DNA of 64,000 bases from Gyromitra esculenta. Lineage: Eukaryota; Ascomycota; Pezizomycetes; Pezizales; Discinaceae. The DNA lies in the NCBI GenBank assembly GCA_038503075.1, contig JBCAML010000013.1, positions 620,001 through 684,000 of the forward strand, read 5' to 3'. Position numbers and translations under genes: made by a program. Below the pieces are notes generated by a model. The model ran no database searches. It saw only the letters and a program-made list of their open reading frames with translations, and was not told where the DNA came from. Every line of letters starts with the position of its first letter. Position 1 is the first letter of the stretch. Below, piece by piece: positions 25,102 through 36,591 of this stretch.

Positions 25102-27624
25102 TCATACCTTCTCAGCAACGGCATATATAGTAGTTAGAAGATGAGTGGTAGGACCTAGTCAAGGGGATGGTGAATCCGTCCACTATGCTTAGATAGACAT
25201 TCTGTAGACACGCAACTTCGAGTCAACAACACTACCATGCTCACGTTCCAACATGAAGCACGTAGAGCTGGGGTGCGCAAATATCAGGTTAAGATTAGCC
25301 CGAATAGCCGCCTTTATCTCGTCATCGGTTTGGGCAGCAGGATCAGAATTGCTAAGAACAGGTCCAAGTGATGCGAGTGCGGGCATAGTAGACAAATTTT
25401 TTTAGCTTTGGCCATCTCAGCAAAGATATCCATGTCGAAAGGATACGATAAAACACGGTAATCTACAACTAGGTTGGCAAATAGGTCAGTCGAATTAATA
25501 TAGATCGATCCACGGCTTAATAGTTTTTACAGAGCGACCAAGGCCGGCTCCTACACCAAAATAAGATTCCTAGATAGCGACACGCTCGGATTCGATATAG
25601 TTTGCAAGTAGTTTGCGTTGTGTTTCGTACCCGTTGGTGAGAGTTTAGCCAATCCCAGATAGCAAGTACCTGGTTAGATCTTGCCACTTAATAGCTTTAA
25701 TAATATTTTTGTATTGCGTCTTAGACGCGACATCCAAGTGCCGAAGAAATGTAGCATACGCAGCAGCCCCACATCCGTTTGAGTAAGGACCTAATTTCAC
25801 TAAGTACGAATTGGATTAGCCTAAAGTTACACTACGACAGTTCTCTCAAAAGTCTTCCCATCTTCTGAACCTAATTGGGAGCACAAATACCTAGGTTAGC
25901 TTTTTAGTTTTCCTTGAAGTGTGGATTTATACAGCGCCAACATCTCTGCCACGTATGTTGCATTGATGGAAAGATTCGTCGGACTTGCGTTAAGGTCATT
26001 AGTAACTAAAAATTTCATAGGAAGCTTTAGAACTGGAAGAAACATCCACGACTTTTCGCGAACTATGGCATACACACATGAACCAGCGAAGTAATAAACT
26101 AGGTGATCTTGGAAATCTTCTCCCACGACAGGAAGATTTGACACGACAGGAATCCCAAGCCCTACCAGAAGCAACTTGGGGCTGATGCCAGACAACTGCA
26201 AAATCTGGGGTGTGCCCCGATTCCGCTGCTAGAACGACTTCCTTCTTGGCTATATCTTGGGCACTGCTAGCGAACCATTTGAAGATGACGGTACCAGTAT
26301 AAGAAACAGGCTATCTTAAATAGGGGCTGGATGTTTTATATTTACCATAACACCAATAATCGTCTCTCCGTTTAAGACTAAATCGCCATTGGCACCGTAT
26401 TTTGGGATATTAATCCCAATTTGCTGTCAAACCTTGAACGTCAGCTCTCCAAGAAAATGTAAGTCTCATACCTGTCTCGAATACGCACTTGGGAGCGGAT
26501 CGAGATGTAGGATTGCCTATATATTCACTTACTGACGGAAGGGAATATATAAAATGGCATGGGAGACTAGCTACACAGGACCCCCATACCCATGCACTTT
26601 AGAGCCATACTGAAATCCATGCCCAGTAGCGACATCTGGTGGCGAGGGACCATAATTTTCACTCTACAGACGACTAAGATTTTAATTAACGTGGCAGTGA
26701 TTCTGGTTTTTTGAAAGACTCACCTTTTTGAAGTAGGGAAATAGACCTTTACAATCCCGTCCGGATCCCCCAGATCCTCCCGTAAGTCATAATCACCCTC
26801 AGACCCTCTATTAAAAGCCATTCCGTTAGCCACAGTACCTCCTCCGACAACGTGCGCAGCAAGAAGGCTATATGTACGTCATTAATGCCCGATTGAGGCT
26901 CGCAGGTTATGCTGTACTACGGGTGCCGGGGTAAGTCTGTCACTAGGTGGCAGTGCAGCCCTTCTCTTGAGGGACCTAAGCTTGCCTGAATCTCTAGATT
27001 TTACCAATTAACGTAGAATGATACCTAGTACATATCATCATTCACTTATCAGAAGCCTTATCAGGGCTCGCTGAGAGTTGTGGACTGAGAGAAAAGGTTG
27101 TTTTCTCTTATTCGCACCGCCACCTGGTGACAGACTTATCCCGACACCCGTAGTACGTGTATTTCTTGTCGGTATCGCCACTCAAAGCAGGGATCAAGAC
27201 AGCATCCTCCCGATCATCACTATAAGTTTGCTCTTAGAACCTATTTCTTGCTGGACACGGCACACTTGAGCGGAGGCCTACAGGCTTCCGGACTCAATCA
27301 CAAGTATCGGTTCTAGTCAACATACATACAGTCAGCAGTTGTTATTCACATATACAGGTAGATACCCACCCGGAGGCACAAACTCCTAAGCTTAAACGCC
27401 CACTTGGCACGCAAATAAACAAACCCAGGGGGTTTACTTTTCTTGTCTTGTGTTGACCTGTCTGCAACAAGTCCACTTGCGCCACCTCCTACCACAATGT
27501 AGTCATATGATAAAAGTAGTGATACATCGCGACCAGCAACCCTCGCGTTGTCAACCAGAGCAACCAAACTCCCAACAATCAACAGCAACGCGGTCGATAG
27601 CAATCCAGTATTCAATCGAGCCAT
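25102..27624 (-). pseudogene. Decayed GMC (FAD-dependent) oxidoreductase
   Basis: Pieces of one secreted GMC oxidase are in order on the minus strand. An N-terminal signal-like hydrophobic segment and YDYIVVGGGASGLV lie at about 27624-27470. VIESGSL is at about 27295 and DREDAVLIPALSGD at about 27190. HVVGGGTVANGMAFNRGSEGDYD is at about 26865-26795 and GSKVHGYGGPV at about 26615. LQLSGISPKLLL ... VVGEDFQDHLVYYF is at about 26200-26085, HPSSTCFMLERE with VVDSKLRVY at about 25280-25195, and IYAVAEKV just before a TGA at 25102-25104. Lesions include in-frame stops after VIESGSL and after GYGGPV, frameshifts between blocks, and a 243-bp inverted-repeat insertion (26914-27156). Intact relatives include aryl-alcohol and glucose oxidase-type enzymes. 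It cannot encode an active enzyme. The gene probably had an intron near 27420-27310. Confidence 0.85.
26914..27156. mobile_element. 243-bp TIR element inserted in the GMC gene
   Basis: The left arm from 26914 (GTACTACGGGTGCCGGG...) is matched by the reverse complement of the sequence ending at 27156 over about 43 bases, with four differences, all transitions. The centre (about 26960-27115) is non-coding. The element separates the GMC codons for ...SGDTDKKYT from those for SITCEPQSGIND, which would otherwise be contiguous, so it is a true insertion. The termini fit a TA duplication (TA|CTACGGG...CCCGTAG|TA) or GTAC; both are self-complementary so the exact boundary is ambiguous. Likely a non-autonomous DNA transposon (MITE). 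Confidence 0.75.
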
Positions 27625-30377
27625 TGTGAGCAATAGTTCCCTAGAATCAAGCTGCAGTCTTGTGAAAGGAGAAAGAGGGCTTTAGGGGAATAAATCAAGC
27701 TAGGTCGCAAAATTAACGCTACCTCGCTTGATTCGCCGAGAGTTATATCCCTGGTCACAGCATTAACTCAAACAGGGTATTGATTGGCGAATTTACTCTA
27801 AATAACATTATCCTCCAATAAGTAACCTTGTGCAATTTCTAGGTATCACAACCACTTTGGATGCAGGCATGTGGCACAGTACCTTTGCCCACCACAAGCA
27901 TACAGTGAAGGCCTTCTCTCCCAAGCGTACTGATTAATGACGCCCGTGCGTCTAGAGACCAACTTTTCTCACAGTGATGTACATATTATACGATAGTAAA
28001 AGTGCTATAATTGGCAAATATGAGAACAGAGGGCGAATTACTCACCAGATGACCTTCGACTAACAGTCATACTCAACTAGGCTCGCGGTACTAATAGGCT
28101 AGGTGTGCGTGGTATTACCACTATTTAATTAAGAAACACGAGAATGAGAGAAGAGGCTAGAAAAGCATAAATTTCGTGAACGTACCATTGCTATATATAG
28201 ATAGCCGGTCCTTTATAATTATTAAAAGTTCCAACAAGCAATTCCAATAAATTTCTCCTAATATGGCAGTACGAGTTAAGCCTGGTAGGAGGTCAACCGA
28301 GTCAAATGGTCTGATCACCGGTGCCAAGTCGCCACAGATCAAATATCCTTGCTTCTATCAGAAAAGAAGAAGTAGTTAATCGAAGTAGGCCGTTGATCAC
28401 ATCGTATCACTCGCGGCGTCTAGTTAGATGTAATCTCATGCCTAACTCTAACCTAGTAGCGTACTACTGGTGTAGCTGGATGTAGATATGAAATCATTCG
28501 TCGCACATCGCAAAAAACCCCAGAACCAATCCACGGCGAATCGAATGAGTAAGGGGCCACACTGCTCGTCCAGCCAGGTAGGGATAGCTATAGGCTTAGT
28601 CAGAGCTGCCACAAGCTCCGCGGAATTTAACGCAAAACTCTAACCGTTTGACCGCTCCTTTGCTAACTGGCTTGAAACCAAATAGTTTTTGCTCTGTATA
28701 ATCCCTATAGTTAACTACATATTAATCAATAACACTGTCGATGGAACCATCACCACTACCAACATCACTAAATATTCCTTCAATACGCGTAAGTATGATC
28801 TATATTATTCGAAGTTGACTTGATTCGCCAAAAAAATTCCTTAGATAGCTTACTATTTAACATCGTTCCTATCTTCTTGGCTTATAAAAGTCCATTCTAC
28901 ACGTATGGCAATCGATCACCCATCACACAAAACTATGCGTGGGTAGAGGAACCGGAGACAGTTGGTGGAGCACTGATGTGATTTTAAGCAGGAGCATATG
29001 TACGTGTATTGAGGGGCGTAAGCCAGCGGCTAAATCCTTCGGGATCGACACTGAATGCGGGTACGAAAGTATCAGAAGTGAACCATATCACAGCTTAGAG
29101 TAGTTTCTGTGGTCCAACAGCCCTACCATTACATTTGTTCACTATACTTTCTACCAACTCCAGCTATATGGAGAGGCTGTGGCTGCATGCACCACCGAAA
29201 CGAGTGATCTCCCTATGACGCGAAATTTGCCAAGCATCGAGCTAAGCATCTCATCGCGAAGCCAAGTCTCGACTGTCACCGGAATACGAAAAGATTAGTC
29301 GCAGGTGTATGTACTCTTGACTACGAATAAAGATCAGAGCTTATCACTAGATATGGGAGATGAGGCTTAACATCCACTACGCTTTCCCATACGCGTCTAC
29401 GACGCGTCGTCAAAGACAGCGTCGTCATCAACGCTCTCGAGTGAAATCTCTATGGGCAAACCACCGAGGCTTCCTTAAATGCCATCTCAGGCTGTTACCT
29501 ACCACATATCTGAAGAGCGGAGCTTACTGATAGTTAAGTATTGTATTACAAGGATATCTACACACACGATGGGATAATCCGAAACCTCACCCCGTCGCAT
29601 ATCAATGTATCTTTGATAAGAACATTGCATATTGCAGCTTATAGCTACATGTGCTTAACCTTTTCTCCTACCAGCTCTACTACCTCGAGCACCGAATTAC
29701 TGCCGGCTGTAGGTGTGACTGCAGAGCATGTACTTTATGTGAGATCGAGGAGCGAGGTTAATTCAAGTAACAGTAAAGTTTAGCCCTTTGAATTATCCCG
29801 AGGGATGATTATATTTTTGCAGATAGCTACTTTAGATGCCATTGGGCTTAGGATCATAGCATTGCAGTAAGTAGATTGCGACCGTAGAATGGGGTTAATA
29901 GCTTGAGAGTAGGGAGTTCAGCTGGCTTGGATCGAGAATCCGAAAGGGGATCCAGGGGATCGGATCGACCAGGGGAAGAATAGGGTGTTCGATGCTCATC
30001 CTAAACTGGGGTTGTTCGACAATGCGGAGCTGAGAAGGGCTACGTGGGGCGGAGCTGCAGTTCTTGGCACGAGAGCTTCTTGGAAAGAGGGACTGTTGAA
30101 CGAACGAACGAACGGACATCGTTCAGCGGATCAAAGACACACAGAGCCGCCGTCACCGAAATCGTTTGTGGGAAGAAGGCGAAGATCAATACGGTAAGAG
30201 AAGGAAGTCTACGCACATACACTCCACCACCCATCCACCACCCCGTGATCCAATTAACCCCCCACCACTACCACAACAACAATCGTCAAATAACCCAATC
30301 AACTCTTCCTCCTCCTCCGCCACTACCTCAGCACATTTCCTTCTATATATATCCGTTCCTGTCCCCCTCGCCTTCAA
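27625..30377. other. AT-rich gene-poor stretch and upstream region of the ankyrin-DIL gene
   Basis: About 2.7 kb with no recognised gene. Short frames (28157-28342 -, 29541-29783 +) look random. Overlapping frames at 29985-30604 cover the leader of the next gene; they are proline/serine-rich shadows. The segment at 30225-30375 is C/A- and CT-rich and likely contains the transcription start of the ankyrin-DIL gene. Confidence 0.5.
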
Positions 30378-33259
30378 ATGGACCTGGGAGACCCTCACGA
30401 CGGCTTCGACATCGGAACGAAACGCCCCCGCGTGCTTCCCCCAGATCTTCCCAAATCGTTAGACGACCGTCGCCGAACGCCCCCCCTCACTACCGAGACC
30501 GAAGTCTACGACGCCTGGCAAGGTGGGATGACCTCCGCGAAACCCTCCCCGTATTCCCGGGAATTCTACCTCCCACAACACTCTTCTCCTACCCTCCACC
30601 ATGATGACTATTTTTTTACTCCCCCCACTTCCACTTCTTCTTTTTCTTCTTCTCCCTCTTCCGGCGATGCCAGACGCACACCCAGGAAAATGGCTATGAA
30701 CAGTATCACTGACGGAGCGCTGATGCCCCATTTCCGCTATACAGGAGGAGAGCCCCAATTCATCACCGCACCAGTACCTGCACGGCTAAACTTTAACCTC
30801 GACCCAGATTTCCACGATGACGACGACGACGATATGAAGGGGATTGCGGACAGTGATACCCGACTAGTTTCTATGCTCGCTGCGCAAGCTGCTTTCAACG
30901 ATGGAAGTGGACTGGAAGATGAGGATGAAGTCGCGGGGAGCTTGAAGCTATCAGATAAAGAGAAGACGGAGCACTTACAACGGGCACTCAACATGGCGGC
31001 TAGCAACGGGGATGAAGCAAAGGTGAAGAGGATATTGGAAGGGAAGGCGAAGAAATATATTGATGTCAATGCGCCGGATGAGGAAGGAACAAGTCCGTTG
31101 ATATATGCGAGCTGCTTCGTAAGTCTCTGCTTTTCAATATCCAGGATAATTGGCCCGCGGCAGGCTACAGGGGGATAAAGGATATGGGCTGAATTTTTGC
31201 TTTCTGCGCTGTGGGTTTTGCGATAGGGACATGAAGATGTTGTCTCTGCGCTTCTCAATGCTGGTGCGAATGTGGACCAGCAGGATCGGCATCAGTGGAG
31301 CTCGTTAATGTGGGCTATGACAAATCGCCACAAGGGAATTGCAAAGCTGTTATTAGACCATGGAGCATCACCGGAAATCAAAAGCTCGTCAGGGAGGACA
31401 GCGTTCGATTTTATGCCGCCGAACAGCGAGCTTTCCGACTATTTACACGAGAGCGGGTATATAGGCTCCGCGGGAGTCAGTGATGATTTTTATGACACAG
31501 GCCTGGCGCAGGATCGATTCGAAGAGGAGATGGCAGAAAATGAGCTGAAGCGGCGGATGATGATGGAGAGCGCAATTAATCTAGAGGTTGACTTATCGAG
31601 TCTAGGGCTGGATGAACAGCAGGAGGTGGGCCCTCCGGATATCTAGGTCCTAGTCCCAGAGCTTGGTTGACGTTTTAATAGGTACCAGAGGAAGAGGAAG
31701 AGGAAGAAGGCCAGGAGTTCATATGGGATCGCTGCCTAAATGACCAGATGTTCGTTTTCCAAGAGCACGAGCTCAATCGCATGCTCGATGTCGTGATTAC
31801 CAACATGCTCCCGCAGCGTTCCCCCTCGCAGAAGCCTGTTCCTGCCAATGTCCTTTTCCTTTCCGCTCGTTACGCCCACTACCACAGCTCCCAAGAACTA
31901 CTTTCGCGTCTACTCCTCTCTGCTATGGAAAAGATTAATAATGTAGTAGAACGACATCAATGGGACATGACAATTCTAGCATTCTGGATCAGCAATGCTA
32001 CCCTTCTACTCCACTACCTGAAGAAAGACGCCGGTCTTGTGGGTGCAACGATAAACTTCCAACAGCAACTGAGCGAGTTAATAAACGAGATCTTCATCCT
32101 CATCATCCGCGATGCTGAACGACGAATGGATCGCGTGCTCGACCAGGCCATGCTCGACCATGAGACCATTCCCGGCTTTGAAGACGTACATTTCCAAAAC
32201 GAATGGCGGCTATTTAAAACGAAGCGAAAATCTCCCGAGCCAGCAGGTGAACGACGCTTCCGTCCGCCGTCCCCGAAACAGCGCGCGAAGCCGTCCCCGA
32301 GAAACATCACCTCTTTACTATCCTCCACGCTTTTCGTACTCGACCTCTATGATATCCACTCTGTCATTATTTCGCAGGTTCTTGGACAACTCTTCTACTG
32401 GCTTGGTGCCGAACTCTTCAACCGTATTATGTCTAACCGAAAATATCTTGCACGGACAAAAGCAATGCAAATCCGACTCAACGTCTCTACCCTCGAGGAC
32501 TGGGCACGCGCCAATAACCGCCAACCAGAGCACTACGAGTCAGGCTCTCTCACGACCTCGGGCGAAAACGTCATCGAGGCCGCACGACGTCACCTCGTCC
32601 CGGTAGTCCAATTATTACAGTGGTTACAATGCTTCACCTCCCTCGGCGAAGACTTTGGCGCATTAGAGGGTACTGTACAGCAGCTGACGAAGCTGAATCC
32701 TCAGCAGCTACTACACGCGACGAAGAACTACCGCCCTGAGGTCGGCGAGAAGAGCTTGAATAGAGAAGGGATGAAATTCCTCGTAAGGATGAACATGTCG
32801 TTCCTCGATTCAAAAGCGCGACGCAAATCTCGTTCCGTATCCGTCTCTACATCCAATACTCCCGCTCCACGCTCCCTTAACCCAACACCTACAACACCTA
32901 CCTCACGAGGCGCTATCTCCCCGTCATCGTTTAAGACTTCCTCGCCTCTCCCAGCGCCGTCTATAACGACTACATCACCAGGAGGTTTTTCGTTCAAGGA
33001 AGAGGACCAAGAGGAAGACAACAACGCTCCGGAGAACCTGCTACTAGATCCGGCGCTAATGCTGCCATTCAGTTTACCGACGAGTACTGATATGTTGTTG
33101 AGCTACGGCGCGGGCCTAGGCGGAACGAATAGAGAAAGGGAGAAGAAATATCAACCAAGCGTGCCGCCAGAGTATTTAGAGAAGTTGAATTTTAATCAGA
33201 ATCAAGGACGGAACGGCGGAGGAAGCACCTTCTCAGGTTGGCAGGAAGACGAGGATTAG
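30378..33259 (+). CDS. Ankyrin-repeat and dilute (DIL) domain protein
   Basis: Model join(30378..31118, 31227..31625, 31682..33259) gives 905 residues. Residues 1-190 are low-complexity (Pro/Ser runs and a DDDDDD run near residue 150). Ankyrin repeats follow at about 200-315 (LNMAASNGDEAKVKRIL, SPLIYASCFGHEDVVSALLNAGANV, WSSLMWAMTNRHKGIAKLLLDHGA). An acidic EEEEEEE run leads into a DIL domain from about 430 to 745, with QWDMTILAFWISNATLLLHYL, LFNRIMSNRKYLA, RLNVSTLEDWARANN and LTKLNPQQLLHATKNYRPE. The C-terminal 150 residues are Ser/Thr/Pro-rich. DIL domains form the cargo-binding tail of class V myosins; in this ankyrin-DIL architecture, known in fungi, there is no motor, so a trafficking adaptor role is inferred. 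The first intron joins ASCF to GHED within a repeat. Confidence 0.9.
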
Positions 33260-33660
33260 GTATATAGAAAGGCGTACGGTAGAAGGGAGGCGCGGGCGTG
33301 AAACGCGAATTATTACTAGCTTTCTTGTTTTTATTTTACTTCTTCTCTTCCTATGTTTTTAGTGGGGCTGGAAAAGAGGACTGTTCTTCATCCATTATGT
33401 TTTTCTTTCTTTTTCACGGGCATCTACATATTTCTTTCTCAGGGTGGATTTGGAGTGGCTATTGTTGCATATATTCGCTAGTGTTTGGATTTCAGGCACG
33501 GGTATAAATTGATTAATTGCAATTAAAGTTCATCGAATTGCTGCGGGTTTTAGAATATATGAGAAATTGGGCAAGGATAATAGTTGGCAGTTATATATAT
33601 GATAGAATACTACATGTAAATCTCTCCTGTTGGAAATGGCTTCCTAATTATAGTATGTGC

Positions 33661-33735
33661 GGACTCCGGCGCTCAAGCAGTCAGTGCTTGAGCTGTCTCC
33701 GGCGAGGTCTCTCGGCGCCGGCGCCGGCATGCAGG
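33661..33735. repeat. GC-rich palindromic island
   Basis: GCTCAAGCA and TGCTTGAGC form a perfect 9-bp stem around GTCAG at about 33670-33692, flanked by CTCCGGC and CTCCGGCG. Immediately after is a self-complementary GGCGCCGGCGCC run (about 33714-33725). The surroundings are AT-rich, so the island stands out. Confidence 0.5.
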
Positions 33736-34984
33736 CTTAAGCAAAGACATCGGGGTACGGTTTAGAATAGGAAAGAGTACGGGAACCTTTATGGGTAGAG
33801 AAAGAAGTATATAGACTAGGTGCGCAGGCAGCAATTAAGCTATTTTACTACCCTTGGTACCCGGCTATCTTAGCATTTTCTGGGTATGGCATTCGAGTGA
33901 TTATTGATGATAGAAAAACTCTCGTATCGAAACATATGATATCACTCGTGATAGATAGTAGCTTGAACTCATATTTACCACCCTTCTCCTTATAGCACTG
34001 TATTTAAATCCTGTGGATATTTACACACTATGTGTTAGACAGTCTAGAAGTTGGGTGTACCAAGTTTGAGAAAATACAAGCAAAGATTACCAAAAGTAGA
34101 AAGAGCTTGAGAGAGTAATCATATTTGATAAATATAGAATTGATTCGATAGGTTATAGATACAGAGAAGAATTTTAAGCAAGCGATATATATAATAAATA
34201 TTACAGAGGATAGGCTTTTTGAAGAGTTACAAGACCAGAGATTTATCAACATGCCCTCCTGGGGCGATAAGTATCCGGAACATTACGAGTCTCGACCACA
34301 TTCAATTACCCCCCGCTCCTCTAGCATCGTTCCAGTTATGCTCTCTCTCCTCAAGACTTGCTTCTATGAGATGACATTGGTATATCCTAATCTCGCAAGA
34401 TTATCGCCATAACCCAAGGGTTGGATGCGTAAATGAATTCTACTACTACTACTACTAATCTCGCAAGATTTCTAGGCCAAAAACACGAGTGATTTTTGAT
34501 GATTTAGAACTATACTTCGGTGGATCTCCTAAATATGTTTACCAAAAAAATATCCTGGCTGCGCTTGGAAATGGCATCAAACTCGTGTTACAGGTAAGGG
34601 ACTGCCCAATGCGAGTGGAAATTGATGTTGGCTAGATCTCCTGAAGCTCTATTTTCTAAAATTGTTCAAAAATTTCGGTGCTTTTTGTAGGTCAAGCAAT
34701 GCAAAATGAATGTCGTCTATTTTTCTGGCAGACTACATAACATGTATCTATGGAATGGTCGGCCCCTTTGTGTAACTAGATTTTACTGACGAGGTTAATG
34801 AACTAAGGTAGAATTAACAAAGAGTTCACTAACAGCTGGAGACAGCCGGAGAGAAAAAACGCAGTGTTCTCCCATATAATCATAATATTTAGCAGTTTAT
34901 CCGTATATACCCTTCAAGCTGGTCATGGAGATTTCCGTTCCTTGGTATTAGAGAGCCAAATATAGTCTAGAGTATAACTGGAAG

Positions 34985-35425
34985 CTAGGACAAAGGCTCA
35001 TTAACATTAATTGACCTATCAGAACCATCAGGTGCGCCCGAAGCGAGTCTTGAACAATGAGTCTCTGCAACACGATCTACAACCGCGAGATGTGATCTGT
35101 TGATCGATCTGTAACTCCTTGGCCGAGAATTATTAGGAATCACTGAGCAACAACTCGTTAACAACCTCTCCAGTTCAGCAGAAACGATTCCCTCGTAATC
35201 CCTACTTAGATCGAAGTTGCACAAAATAACCCCAGAAGCTACCTGAACAAAGCTGGCATTCTCAAATGACTCACATATGCAGCTAAATGATAGGCCGTCG
35301 TCCACGGGTCGAGATAACTCATGAAGTTGGGGTATTTATAGAATGCATATTCGTCATCATATGCGACCCTCAGCTTCTTGCCTGGAATTAACAAGTCTGG
35401 GCGGCGACGCCAACGAATGAGCTAC
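34985..35425 (-). pseudogene. Decayed coding remnant, unassigned (possibly ankyrin-related)
   Basis: On the minus strand one frame reads RWRRRPDLLIPGKKLRVAYD, continues through YKYPNFMSYLDPWTTAYHLAAY, then hits a stop. The neighbouring frame immediately continues CESFENASFVQV and LCNFDLSRDYEGIVSAELER down to a TAG at 34985. The two halves join with a one-base shift and both have convincing protein composition; an in-frame TAG lies just upstream of the first half. I do not recognise the family. The TAYHLAAY motif resembles an ankyrin TALHLAA core but the rest does not prove it. Confidence 0.45.
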
Positions 35426-36569
35426 CTAAAGCGATCTAATAAAGGCTATGGAATACGAGCCGCTACAAATTAGTTGATCCCACGGATTCCGTCCGATCTC
35501 ATTTACGGAATATGCAGGTCGCGATTGGAACGATAGCTACTGTGCTTTGAGCGAGGAGTAATGGGAAGGTATACGATTAATGCTGTTCCACTCCTTCCTC
35601 CCAATAAGGGGCTGGTAAGTTAAGATACGTGGATGTCGGTAAGTGATAGAGTGCTTACCAGGCTCCCATGGAACACCTTCCAGAGCACTTAATAGTATTC
35701 TGGGGCAACGGTATCTTGGAAAGGGGTTCAGTTCTTTATGTGGGGTTGGCTAGGGCGTACCTAGACACCGTTGGGCAAAAGGGGCTGCTTACTGTGCTTA
35801 AGCACGGGCTCACCGAGAGATTCATTTAGTGTTTTCTTAGGTGTGAATCTTGTCTCATGATATTCAATCTGCTGCAGAGTTAGCAATGCTGATACTTGTA
35901 TGTTGTTGAATGGCTACTTACTGTGTTAGAGCAAATTGAACTGCAGATTGTTTCTCTTTGGAGTGATGAGTCGTATCTCCTTGGAGCTTTCTCGAATGGA
36001 GGTGGCAGATTGTGACAGATGTTTGATGGGAGGGTTGTTTGCGGCTGAAGACGAGGCTTTTGGTTAGTAGTTTTCATTGGATCCAAATAAAATGGCTTTT
36101 GGCGATGAAGCAATTGCAATCGGTTTAGAGTATTTGGATTTTGAATGGATGTTCTAATTTCAATAACTAGACTTGAGAGATAGCAGCATTATTTGAAAGT
36201 TGGGGTTGAAAGCTGGAATCGATAGCTCAACTGCTGGTAATGTATCACGTAGTGCGATTTTAGCGATAGTTCGTTCCCGAACGTGAGAAGTATTTTGATA
36301 GTTTCCTTATGATGAAGTTAGGTCATCGGGTGCCTCAAATCAACTGACATTAAAGTTTGTACAACCCATCGTTTGACCAGAAAGGTCACGCTGCGAAGTT
36401 TGACCCTCAGGAGTCAGGACCTCCACGTTCGGTAACTCGGATACTGAAAATGGGCAAGTACATGTATTCACAAAGAGCTGCACTCTAATCATCTCGCAGT
36501 GTAGGCGCTCGCTGCTTACGACGATGACACCCGTCGTCAGGCGGATAAACCCGTGAGTATAGCAAAGAG

Positions 36570-36591
36570 TGCCCCAGCCATACTTGGGGCA
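36570..36591. repeat. Small hairpin
   Basis: TGCCCCA and TGGGGCA form a 7-bp perfect stem around an 8-base loop. Possibly part of an element with diverged ends; no other copy noticed. Confidence 0.35.

Noticed and set aside
30044..30604. 186-codon Pro/Ser-rich ORF on the plus strand
   Set aside because: Overlaps the leader and first exon of the ankyrin-DIL gene in another frame; composition follows the C-rich DNA.
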